A stretch of DNA of 64,000 bases from DATEEG01 sp035525055 (GTDB taxonomy: Bacteria > Actinomycetota > Acidimicrobiia > Spongiisociales > ZC4RG35), in the NCBI GenBank assembly GCA_035525055.1, contig DATLEZ010000175.1:1-64000 (forward strand), read 5' to 3'. Shown here piece by piece: positions 17,822 through 26,730 of this stretch. Position numbers and translations under genes: made by a program. A model generated the notes under the pieces. The model saw nothing but the letters and a program-made list of their open reading frames with translations. It had not been told where the DNA came from and did no database searches. Position 1 is the stretch's first letter, and each line of letters begins with the position of its first letter.

Positions 17822-18801
17822 TCGGCCTCCCCGAGGAGACGAGCGGCGTCGAGGGCGTAATACGTGAGAACGATTCCCGCCCCGGCTCGAACGATCCCCG
17901 TGAGCGACTCGATCATCACCCGATCTCGATCGATCCAACCGTTGGCGGCCGCTGCCTCGATCATGGCGAACTCCCCCGACACCTGATAGGCGGCCACCGG
18001 CACCGCCGCCTGGTCGGTGACCACCCTGACCACGTCCAGGTACGGCCCGGCCGGCTTCACCATCACCAGGTCGGCGCCCTCTTCCACGTCGAGGAGTGCT
18101 TCCCGAATTGCCTCGCGAACGTTGCGAGGGTCCATCTGATGGGACCGACGGTCACCAAACGCCGGAGCCGATCCGGCCGCTTCCCGGAACGGGCCGTAAT
18201 AACCCGACGCGTATTTGACCGCGTACGAGCAGATGATTGTGTCGGTATGCCCATGCTCGTCAAGGGCGGCTCTGATGAAACCGATCCGGCCGTCCATCAT
18301 GTCAGACGGCGCCACAACGTCCGCACCGGCGTCGGCGTAGGTGAGCGCGGCTCGCGCCAGAAGAGGGAGGGCCGAGTCGTTGTCGACGATCTCCCCTCTC
18401 AGGGAGCCACAATGACCGTGGCTGGTGTACTCGCACAGACAAACGTCGGCCCAGCGAACGAGATCGGGGGCAGCACCGGCCACTGCTTCGATGGCTTTCG
18501 GCACCGGCCCCCCCGGATCCCAGGCGGACGACCCGATCTCATCTTTGTGCTCTGGGATCCCGAAGAACATCATTCCTCCGATCCCTGCCGCCTCCGCTTC
18601 TTTGGCGACGAGGGCAACCTGATCGGCGGAAAGCTGAGCATGTCCGGGCATTGACTGAATCGGATTCCTGATCCCCTCACCGTGAACCACGAAGACGGGA
18701 AGCACGAACTGGGCGGGATGAAGCCGGGTCTCGGCGACAACCCGGCGCAGGGCGCTTCTCATGCGCAACCGGCGCGGACGGACGGTGGGGAAATTGCTCA
18801 A
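17818..18801 (-). CDS. hemB: Delta-aminolevulinic acid dehydratase (porphobilinogen synthase)
   Basis: The protein has 327 residues. It carries the cysteine-type zinc motif in DVCLCEYTSHGHCG, and the two Schiff-base lysine regions SYAVKYASGYYGPFREA and MVKPAGPYLDVV. It condenses two 5-aminolevulinates into porphobilinogen. The zinc-cysteine form is the enzyme class used by many bacteria and animals. It overlaps hemD by four bases. Confidence 0.95.
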   Translation of the reverse strand: MSNFPTVRPRRLRMRSALRRVVAETRLHPAQFVLPVFVVHGEGIRNPIQSMPGHAQLSADQVALVAKEAEAAGIGGMMFFGIPEHKDEIGSSAWDPGGPVPKAIEAVAGAAPDLVRWADVCLCEYTSHGHCGSLRGEIVDNDSALPLLARAALTYADAGADVVAPSDMMDGRIGFIRAALDEHGHTDTIICSYAVKYASGYYGPFREAAGSAPAFGDRRSHQMDPRNVREAIREALLDVEEGADLVMVKPAGPYLDVVRVVTDQAAVPVAAYQVSGEFAMIEAAAANGWIDRDRVMIESLTGIVRAGAGIVLTYYALDAARLLGEAE

Positions 18802-19502
18802 GATGACACCTCCAAGTAGGACGCCATGGCCCTCGCCAGGGCGTCATGGGAAGGTTGGGGAGCTACTACCTCAGGTTTCCGATGGACCGAAACGGCGAGG
18901 CGGGTGGTCGAACCGATCACGCCGATGACGAGGCTGTCGAAGGACCTGGAGAGGTGCCAACCCGCTACGGCCGACGGTGACGAAAACGCCGCCGCTGCTA
19001 CGGCGTCGGTCCCGGGCGACAACGATATGGTTCGGTAGACCTCGAACTCTTTGAGGTTGGCTGCTCGTCCACGGAGAGTCTCGATGGCAGTGCTCAGAGA
19101 CGTCGAGTCGTCCGGAGTCGTCGGCGGACGACCGGCATGAGGAAACACAACGGTGGCCGTGTCCAGCTTGCTGCCCAACTGATCGAGGAGGTCGGCCAAG
19201 CCGGCCCGTCCCGCCAGCGCCAGCCTTCCGCCTCGGGCCTCGACGGCGGCGGCGGTCCTCTCACCCACCGCGGCCACTGGCGAGGGCGGCATCGGACCGT
19301 CGGGCCAGAGGAGGTCGACGGTCCGAGCAGAGGTGATCAAGACAAGGTCGCACAACACCGCCGCTTCCCGAGCCTCGGCCAGGACATCCCCGCCTGCGGG
19401 CTCGATCCGGATACAGGGAAGCGACACCGGCTCCAACCCGTAACGCCGGAACGGACGGCCCGCCGATTCGAAGCGATCGGTGGTGATGGCCACCCGCGTC
19501 AC
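18798..19502 (-). CDS. hemD: Uroporphyrinogen-III synthase
   Basis: The protein has 234 residues. It is a divergent family recognised mainly by context between hemC and hemB and by fold signals: ITSARTVDLL in the first domain, AVGERTAAAVEARG, FPHAGRPP, and FSSPSAVAGW with IGVIGSTTRLAV in the second half. It closes and inverts ring D of hydroxymethylbilane. Four-base overlaps exist on both sides. Confidence 0.88.
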   Translation of the reverse strand: MTRVAITTDRFESAGRPFRRYGLEPVSLPCIRIEPAGGDVLAEAREAAVLCDLVLITSARTVDLLWPDGPMPPSPVAAVGERTAAAVEARGGRLALAGRAGLADLLDQLGSKLDTATVVFPHAGRPPTTPDDSTSLSTAIETLRGRAANLKEFEVYRTISLSPGTDAVAAAAFSSPSAVAGWHLSRSFDSLVIGVIGSTTRLAVSVHRKPEVVAPQPSHDALARAMASYLEVSS

Positions 19503-20359
19503 AGCCCGAGATCCTTCCGGGCCGACGCAACCACCGATTCCGGAGTTGGACCGAAGCTCAGGCTGCGCCGGCGGCCACCCTCATCGGCAACAAAAGCGCA
19601 CAATCTCATCCGATCGCCGTCCCACGTGGCATGGGCGCCCAGGGCCGACCGACAACCAGCACCCGTTTCTGCCAACAGCAGCCGCTCGGCAGTCACGAGG
19701 ACCCGGGTCCGGGCGTCGTCAATGAGAGACGCCAATCCGGCGAACCTGCTATCGACTCGGGCCTCAACTGCCAGAGCCCCCTGCCCTGGTGCAGGCACCA
19801 TTTGAGCCGGGTCCAGGCGTTGGGCAATCGATCCCAACCGTCCCAGCCGGTCCAGCCCGGCCTCGGCCAGCACGGCACCGTCGACCTCACCGCTCGCAAC
19901 CTTGTCGAGCCGGGTGTCGACATTCCCCCGCAGTTCGATGGTCCGGAGGTCGGGTCTAAGGTCTGCGAGCTGGGCCGCCCGACGGGGACTTCCGGTACCG
20001 ACGAGCCCGCCCGGGGGGAGCCCGTCGAGAGTTGATCCCACCAGCACGTCGAGGGCCGACGCCCGTTCCGGCACCGCAGCGACCTCCAGCCCGAGGGGTC
20101 CGGCAATCGGAAGGTCCTTGAAAGAGTGGACGGCGAGGTCAGCGGCTTCATCGAGCACCGCCTGCTGGACTGCCCGGACAAACGCGCCGATCTCGGTCAG
20201 CTCGGTCACCGGAGCTACCTGATCACGGTCACCCGCCGTGGAGACCTCTACGAGACGGACCGCCAGGCTCGGATCCTTGGCAAGCAACAGGTCCGCAACC
20301 CCGCGGGCCTGGGCGAGGGCCAGGGCCGAACCACGCGTGGCGATCCGCACTTCATTCAT
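19499..20359 (-). CDS. hemC: Hydroxymethylbilane synthase (porphobilinogen deaminase)
   Basis: The protein has 286 residues. N-terminal RIATRGSALALAQAR and SFKDLP are characteristic. The cofactor-attaching Cys lies in TGAGCRSALGAHA, and it has GTGSPRRAAQL and LRGNVDTRL. It polymerises four porphobilinogens. The start ATG at 20359 lies inside the last copy of a 16-bp tandem repeat that also contains the hemA stop, so spacing to hemA depends on repeat number. Confidence 0.95.
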   Translation of the reverse strand: MNEVRIATRGSALALAQARGVADLLLAKDPSLAVRLVEVSTAGDRDQVAPVTELTEIGAFVRAVQQAVLDEAADLAVHSFKDLPIAGPLGLEVAAVPERASALDVLVGSTLDGLPPGGLVGTGSPRRAAQLADLRPDLRTIELRGNVDTRLDKVASGEVDGAVLAEAGLDRLGRLGSIAQRLDPAQMVPAPGQGALAVEARVDSRFAGLASLIDDARTRVLVTAERLLLAETGAGCRSALGAHATWDGDRMRLCAFVADEGGRRRSLSFGPTPESVVASARKDLGL

Positions 20360-20417
20360 CTCTGGCCCAGTTCATCTCTGGCCCAATTCATCTCTGGCCC
20401 AATTCATCTCTGGCCCG
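20355..20417. repeat. 16-bp tandem repeat bridging hemA stop and hemC start
   Basis: Units ttcatctctggcccag / ttcatctctggcccaa occur at 20355-20370, 20371-20386, 20387-20402 and, nearly complete, at 20403-20417. Read on the coding strand, each unit carries cagagatgaa. Because 16 is not a multiple of three, successive copies are translated in different frames: the first gives PEMN, the next ARDE, and the third supplies the hemA stop. The hemC ATG lies in the final copy. Confidence 0.9.
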
Positions 20418-21577
20418 TTCGTCCCAGAATCGACCTGCCGGGCGACCCCGAACGCCTCGGCCAGCGTCTCGGCAACGTCGATTCCGCGATCACTCGAACT
20501 GACATATGAGATCGGGCCATGCAGCACCCGGCGAGCGACCGAGTGGGCCAACTGCCTCAACACCCGTTCGGGGTCATCGGAGACCGCCAGGCGCTTGGCG
20601 AAACGTTGTACCTCTTCTGAGACCGCGGTGTCGGCCTGTTCCATCATCGCCGCGATCACCGCACCCACCCGATCCGGAACCGCCAACCGGCGCCAGACTG
20701 CGGACGCTCCCCGGAGGATCTTCTCCTCGGCTTCGCTAGAGGGCCGGGCGCTCACCGACGAAGCCACTTCATCTACCCCGAGGTAGCGAACACCCTCGGC
20801 CAGCAGGCGACGGTCAAAGGCGGGCGGCATGCCAAGGTCGATCAGCACCAACTTGTCGCTACGAGAGCCCAGCGATCGAGCGATGACGTCGTCGGAGAAG
20901 AGCCGCTCACTCCCCGGAACCGTCGAGATGACGACGGGAAAGGTGGCGAGAGCAACCTCGGCCTGCTCCCACGGCAGAGCGGTATGACCTCCGACGTCGC
21001 CGGGACGCCGGGCAAAGACCGCCACGTCGATGTCATCGAATTGTTCGGCAGCGGCGCGGGCCATGGCTCCGGAACCGAGGATCGCCACCGGTCCCGACGT
21101 AGCTGCGACTCCGGCGGCGACTGCTCCCAGCGAACCGCGGGGCGCATCACCGAGGAGCCGGCGCGTCGTCCTGCCGACTCCTACCGCGGCATTCATGATT
21201 CTTGCCAAATCGGTCCGGGACAGCGACGCCTCCGGAATCGCCGATACGGCCTGCCGAAACTGCGAGAACACTTCGGTCTCTCCCACCAAAGGAGAATCCA
21301 ACCCGGCCGCCACCCGACTTAGGTGCACGAAGGCGTCCTCGTCCCTTCTCACCGAACCCTGATCGATCAATTGGTCATCGCCATACAGGCAGGCGAGAAC
21401 GTCAGGCACTAACTCTGGGCCTGCGGACCAAGCGATCTCGATGCGAAGACAGGTTGACAGGAGGAAGGCATGGCGACCGATCGACTTCAGGCGCTGGTGG
21501 GCGTCATGGATCGCGTTCTCCGAAATGAACAAACTGGCACGGCGGTCCGAGCGGACCATCGGGTAGGCAAATGACAT
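20372..21577 (-). CDS. hemA: Glutamyl-tRNA reductase
   Basis: The protein has about 401 residues from ATG 21577; a TTG three codons earlier is less likely. The catalytic Cys43 sits in LLSTCLRIEIAW, where most family members have STCNRTEVY. The substrate region SPLVGETEVFSQFR and NADPH domain AILGSGAMARAAAEQF follow. It reduces glutamyl-tRNA to glutamate-1-semialdehyde, the first committed step, and heads the heme operon. The last residues are encoded by the 16-bp repeat. The 160 bases upstream hold a GTCGG...CCGAC hairpin but no clear promoter. Confidence 0.92.
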   Translation of the reverse strand: MSFAYPMVRSDRRASLFISENAIHDAHQRLKSIGRHAFLLSTCLRIEIAWSAGPELVPDVLACLYGDDQLIDQGSVRRDEDAFVHLSRVAAGLDSPLVGETEVFSQFRQAVSAIPEASLSRTDLARIMNAAVGVGRTTRRLLGDAPRGSLGAVAAGVAATSGPVAILGSGAMARAAAEQFDDIDVAVFARRPGDVGGHTALPWEQAEVALATFPVVISTVPGSERLFSDDVIARSLGSRSDKLVLIDLGMPPAFDRRLLAEGVRYLGVDEVASSVSARPSSEAEEKILRGASAVWRRLAVPDRVGAVIAAMMEQADTAVSEEVQRFAKRLAVSDDPERVLRQLAHSVARRVLHGPISYVSSSDRGIDVAETLAEAFGVARQVDSGTNGPEMNWARDELGQR

Positions 21578-21729
21578 GCTCGTCAAACGGAGCGCGCGCG
21601 TCGTGATCCTCTTCCATCCTCGGCCGAGTCGATCGGTAAGCCTATGAACAAAGACGTCAGACAGCTAGTCGGAAACGATCCGACAATCAGTCGGGTCGTG
21701 GTTCGATGCTCTAACCCTCGATCGCCCAA

Positions 21730-21757
21730 ATCTCGACGGCCTAGATCTCGACGGCCT
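21730..21757. repeat. 15-bp tandem duplication containing the SRPBCC stop codon
   Basis: atctcgacggcctag (21730-21744) is followed directly by atctcgacggcct. On the coding strand the unit gccgtcgagatctag ends with the TAG stop of the upstream SRPBCC frame and is repeated once as gccgtcgagatttgg. Confidence 0.75.
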
Positions 21758-22176
21758 GTCGATAGAGCTCGGTCAGCTCCAACCACGCTTGGTTGGTACG
21801 CCTCCGCCTCTCTGGAGCGACGGCGTCGCTCAGCCTCTCGAAGCCGGACTGGATCAACCTGACCCGCGCTCCCGATTCGACCTCAGTGAACGTGACCGTG
21901 ATCTCGGTCGCCTCGCTGCGATCGAAGAAGAGATGCCACAGGTAGGCGATCCGAACCGGTGGGTCCCAGATCAGCACCCCACCCCACTCGTCGGCGCCGT
22001 CCGACCCTCGCTCGTAGACTCGCCCGCCCTGAAACGGCTCGAACACGACGGTGAGACCCGGGTCCCTTGTGACGGTGTGCGACCGTGGCCACCACATCGA
22101 CGGCTTCTCGGTCCATACCTCGAAGGCGTGCCCGGGGTGACGCCTTGACATCGAACTCGACAACGATCGGATCCAT
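21741..22176 (-). pseudogene. SRPBCC (AHSA1-like) protein with a +1 frameshift
   Basis: The gene begins at ATG 22176, coupled to ArsR by TGATG, and reads MDPIVVEFDVKASP. The conserved continuation GHAFEVWTEKPSMWWPRSHT lies in another frame. Removing one C from the CCCC run near 22135 would join them into one protein of about 144 residues ending in WLELTELYRQAVEI. An internal ATG at 22151 could still give a protein lacking the first strand. SRPBCC proteins bind hydrophobic ligands and often pair with ArsR regulators, as here. It is either a true decay event or a homopolymer error. Confidence 0.75.
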
Positions 22177-22508
22177 CAACCCGACTCTCGAGTGTTCTCG
22201 ACGGCGAGACGGAACCGTGTAGCCACATCACCCCACACCTGCTCCATGTAACGGGCAACCATCTCTGCTCCCAGGTCATGGAGGCTGTAGAGACGCCGGG
22301 TTCCATCCGCTCGATCAAGCACGAGACCTGCTTCCTTGAGCAGACGCAGATGGCGGGACACTGCCGGCCGGCTGATCGGCGGGGCATCGGCCATCTCCTG
22401 AACCGAACGGTCACCATCGGCCAGCATCTGGACGATCGCGCGGCGATGCGAATCTCCGAGAGCGGCGAAGGGATCGCTTTCGACGGGCTCAGCGGCGATG
22501 GCGATCAC
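22176..22508 (-). CDS. ArsR-family winged-helix repressor
   Basis: The protein has 110 residues. It has the winged HTH of ArsR proteins: DPFAALGDSHRRAIVQMLAD, recognition helix region SRPAVSRHLRLLKEAGLV, and the wing DGTRRLYSL. It contains no Cys metal-sensing motif in the recognition helix, so it is not an arsenic sensor by sequence. It lies between two SRPBCC-type frames on one leftward transcript (ATGA overlap upstream, TGATG downstream), the common ArsR-SRPBCC arrangement. Confidence 0.9.
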   Translation of the reverse strand: MIAIAAEPVESDPFAALGDSHRRAIVQMLADGDRSVQEMADAPPISRPAVSRHLRLLKEAGLVLDRADGTRRLYSLHDLGAEMVARYMEQVWGDVATRFRLAVENTRESG

Positions 22509-22890
22509 CCGCCCTCGGCAGCCTGTCTGAGCCCGTCGGCGAATTGTTCAAAGGACTCAATCATGTCCGGGATCGATTTGGAGATTATCGGTTCCAACAA
22601 GCCCGAGAACTCTTCCTCCATCGAGAATTCGTTGCTGCCGTTCGCCTGCGGGGTGAGGCGATACGTCCGGACACCTTTGAAAAGTCCAAGCGGCACGCCG
22701 TCGGCCCAGACCATCCTGTTGGGCGGGGCCGAACTCGGTGACCGTGGGCTTGAAGGCGCGCTCTGGGTTCACCGTCGACGTCAACTTGATCCTCTCGCCA
22801 GGAGCGATCGTCCCTTCGATCCCCAGCACCGCGGGATTCCAGGTGGGATAGTTGGGGCATCGGTCAGCAGGTTCCAGATGGTTGGTCCTG
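22505..22890 (-). pseudogene. SRPBCC-type protein broken by two frameshifts, N-terminus missing
   Basis: Three consecutive pieces in three frames give one recognisable protein: TIWNLLTDA, then PNYPTWNPAVLGIEGTIAPG and onward to KPTVTEFGPA, then MVWADGVPLGLFKGVRTYRL to the end. The first junction lacks one C, the second has one extra C. The usual first strand before TIWNLL is not found, and a rightward gene starts just beyond. The piece from 22714 is an open frame with a start codon, but on its own it is only the C-terminal helix region. Confidence 0.75.
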
Positions 22891-22920
22891 AAGACCCCCA
22901 GCCTTGGTTCGGAAATCCTG

Positions 22921-23256
22921 ATGCACCGCGACGAAGAACACGATCCCCCGGTGCTGGTGTGCACCGTTGGCAGCACAGTGCTCCACTACGACCTGCGGAT
23001 CATCGAAGATCTCCATCGAATGCTTAAAGAGCACGGAGATTGGGTCCCGCTCGGCAACGCCGACGAGCAGAAGCCTGCCGCCGAAGGGACGGTGGAAGCC
23101 TGGGCTCGCTCGAGCGACAATCCGATCGGTGGTCGGTACGGCCTCAAGAAGGGCCTCCGGGGCAGAGTGGGCAACTACATACCCCCGGTACTCGAGGCAC
23201 TCGGTCTGGCCGAAGTGGAGCACAATGCCCGAAACAACAGGATGAGGGCGCTCTAA
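22921..23256 (+). CDS. Conserved-looking small hypothetical protein
   Basis: The protein has 111 residues from ATG 22921. It begins MHRDEEHDPPVLVCTVGS and contains YDLRIIEDLHRMLKEHGDWV, a Gly/Lys/Arg-rich middle (YGLKKGLRGRVGNYIPPV) and a C-terminal helix ending ARNNRMRAL. The composition and helix spacing suggest a small winged-helix fold, but I do not recognise the family with certainty. It is convergent with the ECF sigma gene, 18 bases apart. An in-frame ATG at 22852 would extend it into the broken SRPBCC gene and is less likely. Confidence 0.6.
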   Translation: MHRDEEHDPPVLVCTVGSTVLHYDLRIIEDLHRMLKEHGDWVPLGNADEQKPAAEGTVEAWARSSDNPIGGRYGLKKGLRGRVGNYIPPVLEALGLAEVEHNARNNRMRAL

Positions 23257-23274
23257 CGGTCCGCGGACAAGGCC

Positions 23275-24582
23275 TCAGGCCGGCGGTGGTTGATCGCGCT
23301 CGGCAACATCCTGGCCAGCCTCACCCAGCCGGCGCTCGAGGTATCGCCGCTCGGCATTGTTCTGCGGCATCGCCAGGGCTCGTCGATATGCGGAGATCGC
23401 CTCGGTGATCCGGCCCGAGCGTCGAAGCAACTCAGCCCGGGAGGCGTGGTACAGGTGATGGGATAGGAGACGGGGATCGTCGCCGAGTTGGTCGATCGCA
23501 GCGAGTCCCTGATCGGGTCCGTCGCGCATCGCCAGGGCCACTGCCCGATTGAGCGCCACCACCGGAGTCGGGGAAACTCGATAGAGAGCATCGAAGAGGC
23601 CGACCATCTCTGCCCAATCGGTCTCAGCAAAAGATGGCGCTTCGGCGTAGAGGGCGGCGATAGCACCCTGCAGGACATAGGGTTGGGGCCGTCCTTGTTG
23701 AGCGGCGAGGCGAACGTGGCCCAGGGCTTGCTCAATTTCATCGTGGTCCCATCCGCTCCGATCCTGATCCTCGAGCAATACCAGGTCGCCGTTGACATCG
23801 ACTCTGGTCGCGCGCCGGGCATCGTGGAGCATCATCAATCCAAGGAGCCCCCTCGCCTCCGGCTCGTCTGGCATGAGTTCGACCACCAGCCGGCCGAGAC
23901 GGATTGCTTCGGCACACAATTCGGTACGGATCAACGCGTCCCCCGAAGAGGCGGCGTAGCCCTCGGTGAAAATCAGGTAGATCACTGCGAGCACCGAGCT
24001 GACTCGATCAGGCAACACATGATCGGGTGGTACCTCGAACGGAATACCACCAACCCTGATCTTCTTCTTGGCGCGTGACAATCGCTGACCCATCGTTGGC
24101 TCGGGGACGAGGAAGGCGGCGGCGATTTCCGGCGTCGTGAGGCCACCCAGCGTTCGCAGCGTCAGTGCCACCTGCGCCTCGGTCGACAGGGCCGGATGAC
24201 AGCAGCCGAACATCAGCCGCAGCCGGTCATCGACTAGCTGGGAACCGGCGATGTCTTCGAATGGGTCTGCGGTCATTGGGGCCTCGGCCAGCAGGTGCTG
24301 TTTGGCGGCAAAAGTGCGATCGCGGCGGATTCGGTCGATTGCCTTGTTGCGGGCTGTGGTGATCAGCCAGGCGGTCGGATCGGATGGAAACCCGTCGGTG
24401 CGCCAGCGGCTCAGGGCAACGAGCCAGGCCTCCTGGAGAGCATCCTCGGCCGCGTCAAGATCCCGCAGCAGGCGCACGAGGGCGGCCAGAGCCCGGCCCC
24501 ATACCTGGCGGTAGAGCCGGGCTGCGTCCGCTTCGAATTTGTCAGCGGCCAGAGCCCGATCAGGCTCAGGCGATTCCGGCAC
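23275..24582 (-). CDS. ECF sigma factor with C-terminal TPR-like extension (ECF42 type)
   Basis: The protein has about 435 residues from GTG 24582, overlapping the DGPF gene by 17 bases. Sigma region 2 lies at about residues 15-85 ([20 protein letters not shown], then [20 protein letters not shown]) and region 4 at about 125-180 ([28 protein letters not shown]). The remaining 250 residues are helical TPR-like repeats. This layout and the adjacent DGPF protein are the hallmark of group ECF42. A TGTCGAA-N16-CGTC element upstream of the pair fits autoregulation. No classical anti-sigma gene is nearby; in this group the C-terminal extension controls activity. Confidence 0.9.
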   Translation of the reverse strand: MPESPEPDRALAADKFEADAARLYRQVWGRALAALVRLLRDLDAAEDALQEAWLVALSRWRTDGFPSDPTAWLITTARNKAIDRIRRDRTFAAKQHLLAEAPMTADPFEDIAGSQLVDDRLRLMFGCCHPALSTEAQVALTLRTLGGLTTPEIAAAFLVPEPTMGQRLSRAKKKIRVGGIPFEVPPDHVLPDRVSSVLAVIYLIFTEGYAASSGDALIRTELCAEAIRLGRLVVELMPDEPEARGLLGLMMLHDARRATRVDVNGDLVLLEDQDRSGWDHDEIEQALGHVRLAAQQGRPQPYVLQGAIAALYAEAPSFAETDWAEMVGLFDALYRVSPTPVVALNRAVALAMRDGPDQGLAAIDQLGDDPRLLSHHLYHASRAELLRRSGRITEAISAYRRALAMPQNNAERRYLERRLGEAGQDVAERDQPPPA

Positions 24583-24958
24583 GCTCCTCAATTGACTTCT
24601 GATACTCCTCGCCAAGTTCGACGATAGGTCGAAGCTCGATCGACCCAGACTTGATGCCAGGGCAGGCAGCGGCGATCCCGATGGCCTCGTCAAGATCCTT
24701 GACCTTGAGGACGTAATAGCCGCCGAGAACCTCAGCGGTCTCAGCGAACGGACCATCGGTGGTTATGACGTCGGAGCCATTCAGCCGAACGGTGGTGGCG
24801 GTTCCTATGCCCTCGAGGGCCTCACCTGCCTCCATGACCCCGCGCTTGAGCAGGTCGGCGGTGTAGTCACCCCACTCCTGCATCGAGGCAGCCTGCTCCT
24901 CCGGCGTCGTCTGGGACGGATCCCAATCAGGTCCGTAGATCATCAATAGATACCGCAT
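24566..24958 (-). CDS. YCII-related DGPF-motif protein
   Basis: The protein has 130 residues. The start is ATG 24958 preceded by a strong AGGAGG. It has a YciI-like ferredoxin fold with DGPF at residues 68-71 ([20 protein letters not shown]). DGPF proteins are the standard partners and targets of ECF42 sigma factors. Their biochemical role is not established; a small-molecule enzyme function has been suggested from the fold. It is the first gene of the pair and lies directly behind the predicted ECF42 promoter. Confidence 0.9.
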   Translation of the reverse strand: MRYLLMIYGPDWDPSQTTPEEQAASMQEWGDYTADLLKRGVMEAGEALEGIGTATTVRLNGSDVITTDGPFAETAEVLGGYYVLKVKDLDEAIGIAAACPGIKSGSIELRPIVELGEEYQKSIEERAGIA

Positions 24959-25014
24959 GCTTCCTCCTAGATAGGGGCCTGACTCTCTTCTGGTCGGGCT
25001 CGAGTTGCTCCAAG

Positions 25015-25041
25015 GACGAACCGGCAAACCCTGATTCGACA
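25015..25041 (-). promoter_or_regulatory. Predicted ECF42-type promoter
   Basis: On the minus strand, TGTCGAA (25041-25035) and CGTC (25018-25015) are separated by 16 bases, matching the ECF42 target pattern I know. It lies about 57 bases upstream of the DGPF protein start, giving a short 5' leader that contains the AGGAGG site. Confidence 0.7.
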
Positions 25042-25083
25042 TCCATTTTTGCAAAAGAGCCGATTCGTTGGGCTCGATCTCGG

Positions 25084-26082
25084 TTAACGGTGAGTAGAGG
25101 CCCGATGGGCCGGCCGCCCGGAAAGGTCGAGTTCCACTGAGAGATCCAGTTCGTTGGCCCGATTCAGTTCGCCAGAGAGGTGTAGCTCGCCAGAGGGATG
25201 TAGCTGGCTTGCGAAATCCAATTCAAATTCGGTGGGCAAACGCAGGGCGCGGATGAAGAAGATGAGACCGCCCAAGGCCGCCACCGTTCCGAGCACCAGG
25301 GCCGGGTCGTTTATGGAACCCGCCGGACTGAAGTCGCGTCCATGACCAAAGGAATACGCCGAGACCGCAAGCAGCACACTGGCCAGTCCACCCAGCCACC
25401 AGCGATCGTTGGGGCGGGAAGCTGTGTTGTCGGCTCGGGCGGCGATCAGCAGGGATCGATTCGGGGCCGTGGCTCGCCCGTCAAAACCCATGATGGCCCC
25501 AGCGCCGGCGCTGAACAGGATCAGCTGGATAAGTACGTAGAACGCCGAAGGGTTGGGGACTCCTGCCAGCATGAAGGTCAAGTTCATTCCGATGCCGGTC
25601 AGCAAGGCGGCGTTCGTCGATCTCCCGAGCAGGATTCCCGCTCCGCAGTAGAGCTGCAGCGCCACCACCACCCATGCGATCACGGGGGCCGCGGGTTCGA
25701 CGATGGAATGAAGGAACGTCTCGAATTCCGGGAAGGCCCCCGGCCTGGCGGCGTTCTCGACGAATGCTCGAATTGCTTCCCCGTTGTGCCAGGTTGGGTC
25801 GACCAGCTTCTCGGCGCTCGCTCGCAACCACCCGATCCCAATGAACCAACGAAGCGGCACCAGGTAGGCGGTGGGGCGGCGTGCCTCCCGCTGGAGACTC
25901 AGCCATGTTTTGCGAAGAAGGGCGCGAAAGTTAAGAGGTGGGCGGGTTGTGACCTGTTGGCCGGCCCGAACGCTCGTCTCGGTTTCCCTGGTCCAATTGG
26001 CCCAGGTTCCATACGTGGTTTTGGCCAATCTTGACCCTTCTTGCTGATCCCTCTGAGTTTTTTCGGGCGTCGCGGTGCCCAA
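25084..26082 (-). CDS. DoxX/TQO-small-subunit-like membrane protein
   Basis: The protein has 332 residues. A polar N-terminal part of about 75 residues is followed by RWFIGIGWLRASAEKLVDP, typical of DoxX-family first helices, and about five hydrophobic helices up to about residue 285. The middle GIGMNLTFMLAGVPNPSA region also fits. The C-terminal tail holds repeated SGEL/ANEL units, encoded by an imperfect 18-bp tandem repeat. DoxX-like proteins are linked to redox and thiosulfate chemistry, but the substrate is unknown here. The start may lie further in, since the first 40 residues are poorly conserved in character. Confidence 0.7.
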   Translation of the reverse strand: MGTATPEKTQRDQQEGSRLAKTTYGTWANWTRETETSVRAGQQVTTRPPLNFRALLRKTWLSLQREARRPTAYLVPLRWFIGIGWLRASAEKLVDPTWHNGEAIRAFVENAARPGAFPEFETFLHSIVEPAAPVIAWVVVALQLYCGAGILLGRSTNAALLTGIGMNLTFMLAGVPNPSAFYVLIQLILFSAGAGAIMGFDGRATAPNRSLLIAARADNTASRPNDRWWLGGLASVLLAVSAYSFGHGRDFSPAGSINDPALVLGTVAALGGLIFFIRALRLPTEFELDFASQLHPSGELHLSGELNRANELDLSVELDLSGRPAHRASTHR

Positions 26083-26168
26083 CTGAAGGCTCGATGATGT
26101 GCCCGGTCGGAGTCGTGGCTAGCGCGACCCCGTCAACTGGTCGACGACCTTAGGCGCGTTTGAAGCTC

Positions 26169-26456
26169 TCAACCAGGCAGCCTCGCCCGGCCACGAGACG
26201 TCAGAGTGGCACGAAAAATGAGAACGACAATCAGGACCGGCATCAACAAAGTCCAGGCGCTTGGAAGGAATCCGATGGCGGCGCCAAGGAGGACCATCGC
26301 CCTCGAGAATCCGTCACTCCGGTTGACTCTGAACGAACCAAGCAGCACCAGCGCCGCTCCGCCCCAGAGAGTGGGAAGCCAGAAGATGAGGGGGCCCGGT
26401 TCATCGAGGCGAAGGAGCATTTCGGCTAGACCCTGCAGGACAAACCCGCCTCCCAC
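26169..26456 (-). CDS. Small membrane protein, unknown function
   Basis: The protein has 95 residues and three predicted membrane helices separated by short basic loops (IFWLPTLWGGAALVLLG, AMVLLGAAIGFLPSAWTLL, VLIVVLIFRATL). It ends in a basic tail. No motif is recognised; it resembles small actinobacterial membrane proteins of the integral-membrane hypothetical type. An open frame on the opposite strand is a shadow. Confidence 0.55.
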   Translation of the reverse strand: MGGGFVLQGLAEMLLRLDEPGPLIFWLPTLWGGAALVLLGSFRVNRSDGFSRAMVLLGAAIGFLPSAWTLLMPVLIVVLIFRATLTSRGRARLPG

Positions 26457-26533
26457 GGTTGCGGCGAGAACGCGGTCGAATCGAGTCTGAAACAGAGTCA
26501 GCGGTATCCATCACTGCGGGGTCGGCCAAGGTA

Positions 26534-26713
26534 CCACCGACAATCCACCCTTCCCTCCCGGTCCGCCAGACCATCGGATATCTGGAGAGGGGCGACTACA
26601 GCCCCAGCTTGTTTCTCGCCCTGAAGATCGCTGAGTATTTCGAGGTGCCCGCAGAAGTGATCTTCTCCACCGAGCCCTTCGCCCGACTGGGGAGCGAGGT
26701 CCAGACCGGCTGA
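26534..26713 (+). pseudogene. Remnant of an XRE-type HTH regulator
   Basis: The C-terminal part of a short XRE repressor is clear: VRQTIGYLERGDYSPSLFLA then LKIAEYFEVPAEVIF. The first HTH helices that normally precede VRQT are not present in any frame upstream; the bases before it read as unrelated sequence. The open frame extends to 26459 but that N-terminus is not HTH-like. It is most likely a truncated gene. Confidence 0.55.
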
Positions 26714-26730
26714 GATCGGGTTGCTAGGCG

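Noticed and set aside
20355..20417. Possible CRISPR-like array from regularly repeated units
   Set aside because: The units are directly adjacent with no spacers and are partly coding; there are no cas genes in the window.
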